Shown: positions 61,156-64,000 of the stretch, one piece after another
Layout of the letters: every line of letters begins with the position of its first letter
Position numbering within the stretch: position 1 is the first letter of the stretch
Origin: Spirosoma arboris
GTDB taxonomy: Bacteria; Bacteroidota; Bacteroidia; Cytophagales; Spirosomataceae
DNA: 64,000 nt
NCBI RefSeq assembly: GCF_009754945.1
Contig: NZ_WPIN01000003.1
Location: 496,001 to 560,000 of the forward strand
Direction of reading: 5' to 3'
Position numbers and translations under genes: made by a program
The notes under the pieces: model-generated
Database searches by the model: none
Told to the model about the DNA's origin: nothing
The model's input: the letters and a program-made list of their open reading frames with translations, nothing else

Positions 61156-63365
61156 ATGGATTTTTGAGAAGTAGGTAGTCGAATCAGGAACGTAGTACCT
61201 TCGCTCGTGGTGGTTTCGAGCGTAAACTCTCCTCCGTGCCCTTTCGTAATAATGTCATAACTGAGCGACAGTCCAAGGCCCGTGCCTTGCCCGGTTGGTT
61301 TTGTCGTAAAAAATGGCTGAAACACCTTTCGCTGAATCGACTCAGGGATGCCTGTTCCGTTATCACTTACCCGAATTTCAACGACCTCGCCCAATTGCCG
61401 TGTACTGACTGTAAGGGTGGGTTGATATCCTACGGGAGCCGTACGTTGGCGCTCCTGAACGGCATAAAATGCATTATTGAATAGGTTAAGGAACACTCGG
61501 CCAACATCCTGCGCAACTAGCGTTACTGTACTAATGGTCGGATCGAATTGGGTAACTAGGTGGACATTGAAATTTTTATCCTTTGCCAGTAGGCCATGAT
61601 AAGACAATCGTAAATATTCGTTAGCCAGTTCATTCAAATCGGTAGGTTCCCGCTGGCCGGTGCTGATTCGACTATGCTCGAGCATAGCTCTGACAATGGA
61701 AGATGCCCGCCCGCCATGATGGCTGATTTTTTCAAGGTTCTGTTCCAGGTCACCTAAAATTTCAGCTTCCAGTTCTTCGTCCCGCGACTCATTCCTTCGC
61801 TCCTCTTTTATCTCCTGAACCAACTCGCTCGACACCTCGGCGAAGTTATTGACAAAGTTGAGCGGATTTTGGATTTCATGGGCAATACCAGCCGTCAGTT
61901 CCCCTAAGCTGGCCATTTTTTCGCGCTGAATGAGTTGTTGTTGCGTTTCGCGCAGATCGGTAAGCGAGCGGGTGAGTTCGGCAGTCCGTTCATTTACCTG
62001 CTGTTCGAGGAATGAGTTCTGGGCGGTCAAAATGGCTTGCTTCTCGGTCGAGAGTTGCTCTACCTCAACTAATCGATCTTCTAAATTACGATTTGTCTGA
62101 GCATGTTCGCGAGCGAGAATAATAGCAAAACTGATCGGTAATGTCAGGAAAAAGAGCAGATTAGTAAGTGAATTGGCATACAACGCATAATCAAGATATC
62201 GGCTCGATAACCATCCACTTACTGCACCACCAACAATCAGAATCATGATCATAACCAGAATACTAGTCAACATAAAACGGGCATTTGTCCGATGGGCACG
62301 GATGGCCTCAATATTCACCCGGATACCATCGGCAAACAAAGCAATAATTGAGATAATTGACAGTATAGCCGTAACGTTCGATGGTTCGAAAACATAGACA
62401 ATAAGTCGGGGAGCGAATAGCAGCAAAGCGACTGTCTTCAGAAACCAGGAAGTCGGCTGCCCCAGGTATTCGTAATAGGTCACCAGTAGCATAAACATGA
62501 ATAGCGAGATCAGCACACCCTGTACCAAAATGACCCATTCGCCAAGGGTAGTGTTACTAACAAGCCCCAGTAGTTCAATGAAAGTAACACAAAAAGCACC
62601 GGCTAGTAGCGTTAACCCGAATACCAGATTAACCCGTTTTCGGCGGTAGGTGTAATACATAAAGTGAATTACACTTAACATCAAAAAAATACCGACTAAC
62701 AGATAGTTACCAATCGCCTGTATATAAACCTGCTTACTTACTTCATCTGTAATATGCTGTGCAGAAAACAAATTGATCTTGAATACGGCGTAATTCGAGT
62801 ACATAAGCTTAGGTATGTACCAGGGCGGGCGCTGCTGCGACAGCCGGACAGCCAGTACATGCCGACCCGCCGTCAGTTGAGGAAGCGAATAAATCTTCCG
62901 GGCAATGGGTATATAAGCTTCCTGCTCGCTGTACGTCGATCCCACCCGACCCAGACGCAGCCAAAGTACTCCATCAATATAGAGTTCCGACGCACCTACC
63001 TGATTAATTACCGCAGCTAGCGGTATACGTGCGCTTGTTGAATCCAGTGTAAATGCCAACCTGAACCAACCTATTGGCTCATGATTAAAGCGCCCTAGCC
63101 GATTTATACTACGACTGGGACGGATGGTATCCCAACGACTATCATCGAACGAAGGATTAGCCCAGGCTGGATTGTTGCCTGAATGCCATCGCCAGCCAGT
63201 ACGCAAGGGAATTCCATCAGCCAGGAGACTATCGGCTCCGATGTGTATCTGGGCAAAGCCTGAATGACCGGTTATCAGCACGAAACCCAATACCAGAGTA
63301 AGCCAGATGCTGGATAATTTAGAACAGGAAGATAAATACATCCGTTGTGTGTGCAGTACAGTCAT
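61152..63365 (-). CDS. 7TM sensor histidine kinase with N-terminal jelly-roll sensor
   Basis: A 737-residue membrane kinase. A signal peptide (ending HSGFAQ) precedes an extracytoplasmic galactose-binding-like jelly roll (about 35-165; SGNNPAWANPSFDDSRWDT). Seven transmembrane helices follow at about 185-400 (7TMR-DISM type), then a coiled coil (LVEVEQLSTEKQAILTAQN). The HisKA-type domain has phosphoacceptor His about 496 in GIAHEIQNPLNF, and the ATPase has N, G1 and G2 boxes (LFNNAFYAV, VSDNGTGIP, GTGLGLSLSYDI). No response regulator lies nearby. The start may be 63365 or 63341 (MYLSSCSK). The NamZ-like gene is translationally coupled downstream. Confidence 0.9.
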   Translation of the reverse strand: MTVLHTQRMYLSSCSKLSSIWLTLVLGFVLITGHSGFAQIHIGADSLLADGIPLRTGWRWHSGNNPAWANPSFDDSRWDTIRPSRSINRLGRFNHEPIGWFRLAFTLDSTSARIPLAAVINQVGASELYIDGVLWLRLGRVGSTYSEQEAYIPIARKIYSLPQLTAGRHVLAVRLSQQRPPWYIPKLMYSNYAVFKINLFSAQHITDEVSKQVYIQAIGNYLLVGIFLMLSVIHFMYYTYRRKRVNLVFGLTLLAGAFCVTFIELLGLVSNTTLGEWVILVQGVLISLFMFMLLVTYYEYLGQPTSWFLKTVALLLFAPRLIVYVFEPSNVTAILSIISIIALFADGIRVNIEAIRAHRTNARFMLTSILVMIMILIVGGAVSGWLSSRYLDYALYANSLTNLLFFLTLPISFAIILAREHAQTNRNLEDRLVEVEQLSTEKQAILTAQNSFLEQQVNERTAELTRSLTDLRETQQQLIQREKMASLGELTAGIAHEIQNPLNFVNNFAEVSSELVQEIKEERRNESRDEELEAEILGDLEQNLEKISHHGGRASSIVRAMLEHSRISTGQREPTDLNELANEYLRLSYHGLLAKDKNFNVHLVTQFDPTISTVTLVAQDVGRVFLNLFNNAFYAVQERQRTAPVGYQPTLTVSTRQLGEVVEIRVSDNGTGIPESIQRKVFQPFFTTKPTGQGTGLGLSLSYDIITKGHGGEFTLETTTSEGTTFLIRLPTSQKSI

Positions 63366-63448
63366 TAATGGCAAATTGCATCCTGTAAAACTCTTACTTT
63401 TACAGACCAGAACAAAGAAGAATGGATAAGTCGTCGAGTCGTAACAGC

Positions 63449-63494
63449 AACTTGACGATTTACCAACTTACAACTTGACGACTTACCAACTTAC
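63449..63494. repeat. 23-bp tandem duplication upstream of the permease gene
   Basis: Two copies of a 23-bp unit (starting AACTTGACGA, ending CCAACTTAC) at 63449-63471 and 63472-63494 differ at one base, with a partial third start after them. It ends 8 bp before the predicted permease start. Confidence 0.8.
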
Positions 63495-63502
63495 GACTTA
63501 TT

Positions 63503-64000
63503 TTGAACGTTCCTGTTTTTCTGGCCCGAAAAGTCCGCCACGCGCCCGAGGGTAGCTTTTCGGCCACTGTCACACGCATAGGTATCGCTAGCATAGCTCT
63601 TGGCTTAGCTATTCTGATCGTAGCTTTTTCAGTGCTATTTGGGTTTAAGGATACCATTCAGCAGAAGATTTTTCTGTTCGGTGCCCATTTGCAGGTGAGC
63701 AAATTCACCAATAATGTGTCGTATGAATCACCTGCTCTACCGCTTCATACCAATCTATACCGCGACAGCACTCACCTTCCGGGCATTCGGCATATTCAGG
63801 CAATTGCCCTGAAAGCCGGTATACTGAAAACCAGCGACGAACTGACGGGGGTTGTCCTGAAAGGGGTTGGTAAAGATTATGACTGGAGTCTGTTTCGGGA
63901 GTCGTTGGTAGCCGGGACGGTTCCGGTTGTTGGAGCCGATACGGGATTCGGATCGACGCAACTGCTACTGAGTCAGTATATGGCGAACCAGTTGCAGGTA
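63503..64000 (+). CDS. FtsX/LolE-type ABC transporter permease (3' partial)
   Basis: The first 166 residues of a membrane protein that continues past the window. Translation from a TTG at 63503 gives LNVPVFLARKVRHAPEGSFS, then ATVTRIGIASIALGLAILIV as the first membrane helix, then a periplasmic domain beginning FGFKDTIQQKIFLFGAHLQV. This order is typical of the LolC/LolE and MacB-like permeases of Bacteroidota, which move lipoproteins or other molecules out of the inner membrane. An in-frame stop at 63476 rules out a longer N-terminus and no ATG is available, so TTG is the likely start. Confidence 0.82.
   Translation, partial: MNVPVFLARKVRHAPEGSFSATVTRIGIASIALGLAILIVAFSVLFGFKDTIQQKIFLFGAHLQVSKFTNNVSYESPALPLHTNLYRDSTHLPGIRHIQAIALKAGILKTSDELTGVVLKGVGKDYDWSLFRESLVAGTVPVVGADTGFGSTQLLLSQYMANQLQV

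Noticed and set aside
1..64000. tRNA, rRNA or riboswitch genes
   Set aside because: No cloverleaf with a GGTTCGA-type arm, rRNA segment or known riboswitch core was found by eye in the intergenic regions; a covariance search would be decisive.

Overview
The window comes from a member of the Bacteroidota, most likely a Cytophagales bacterium of the Spirosoma type. The evidence is a type IX secretion (T9SS) sorting domain with SprB-like repeats, promoter cores matching the Bacteroidota TAnnTTTG -7 element, a CzcA pump fused to its TolC-like channel, several DUFs typical of the phylum (DUF3826, DUF4374, DUF6298, DUF2911), and many large palindromic repeats between genes. Both ends cut through genes: the efflux pump at base 1 and an FtsX/LolE-type permease at base 64000. 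I see no rRNA, tRNA, CRISPR array, transposase or prophage.

Layout. (1) 1-6550: metal efflux, with a CzcA-TolC fusion, a CzcB-type adaptor and a CDF exporter. (2) 6669-8458: a BlaI-type repressor and a BlaR1-like M56 protease, with two operator boxes on their own promoter. (3) 8524-12194 (minus): a GH2 glycosidase and a beta-propeller glycosidase. (4) 12395-17382 (minus): an iron-uptake module of TonB receptor, DUF4374 lipoprotein and PepSY membrane protein, with a dyad at the predicted transcription start. (5) 17804-37024 (minus): a pectin-type saccharification and acid-sugar catabolic cluster. It holds a PL1 pectate lyase, a beta-helix/DUF6298 protein, two sialidase-fold proteins, an SGNH O-acetylesterase, DUF3826, Fe-ADH, a DapA-like aldolase, PdxA-like dehydrogenase, DUF1537 kinase, a sodium symporter fused to an esterase, and a TIM-barrel isomerase. 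No SusC/SusD pair or hybrid two-component regulator is present. galM lies divergently at 37385. (6) 38659-45255: mainly housekeeping genes (mtgA, hemW, a GNAT, PhzF, a HAD phosphatase, YciI) plus a 51-residue cysteine-rich microprotein at 42808-42963. (7) 45506-50359: an S9 peptidase and a T9SS-exported SprB-repeat protein. (8) 50528-54623: an acidic conserved protein, an Anbu proteasome-like peptidase with a transglutaminase-like partner, and glmM. (9) 54877-64000: YtxH, a Bor-like lipoprotein, an FAD oxidoreductase, DUF2911, guaA, a NamZ-like muramidase coupled to a 7TM histidine kinase, and the partial permease.

How the genes fit together. Region 5 reads as extracellular attack on an acidic, O-acetylated plant polysaccharide, followed by sodium-coupled import and conversion of released sugar acids by dehydrogenase, kinase and aldolase steps. 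The exact substrate cannot be read from sequence. Almost every gap in this cluster longer than about 10 bp carries a palindrome. Several palindromes share one plan: four small hairpins arranged outer-inner-inner-outer. In two or three places they have altered the 5' end of the following reading frame. The items I rate most worth checking are the hairpin elements, the symporter-STN-esterase fusion, the microprotein, the reduced Anbu locus and the SusCD-less acid-sugar cluster.
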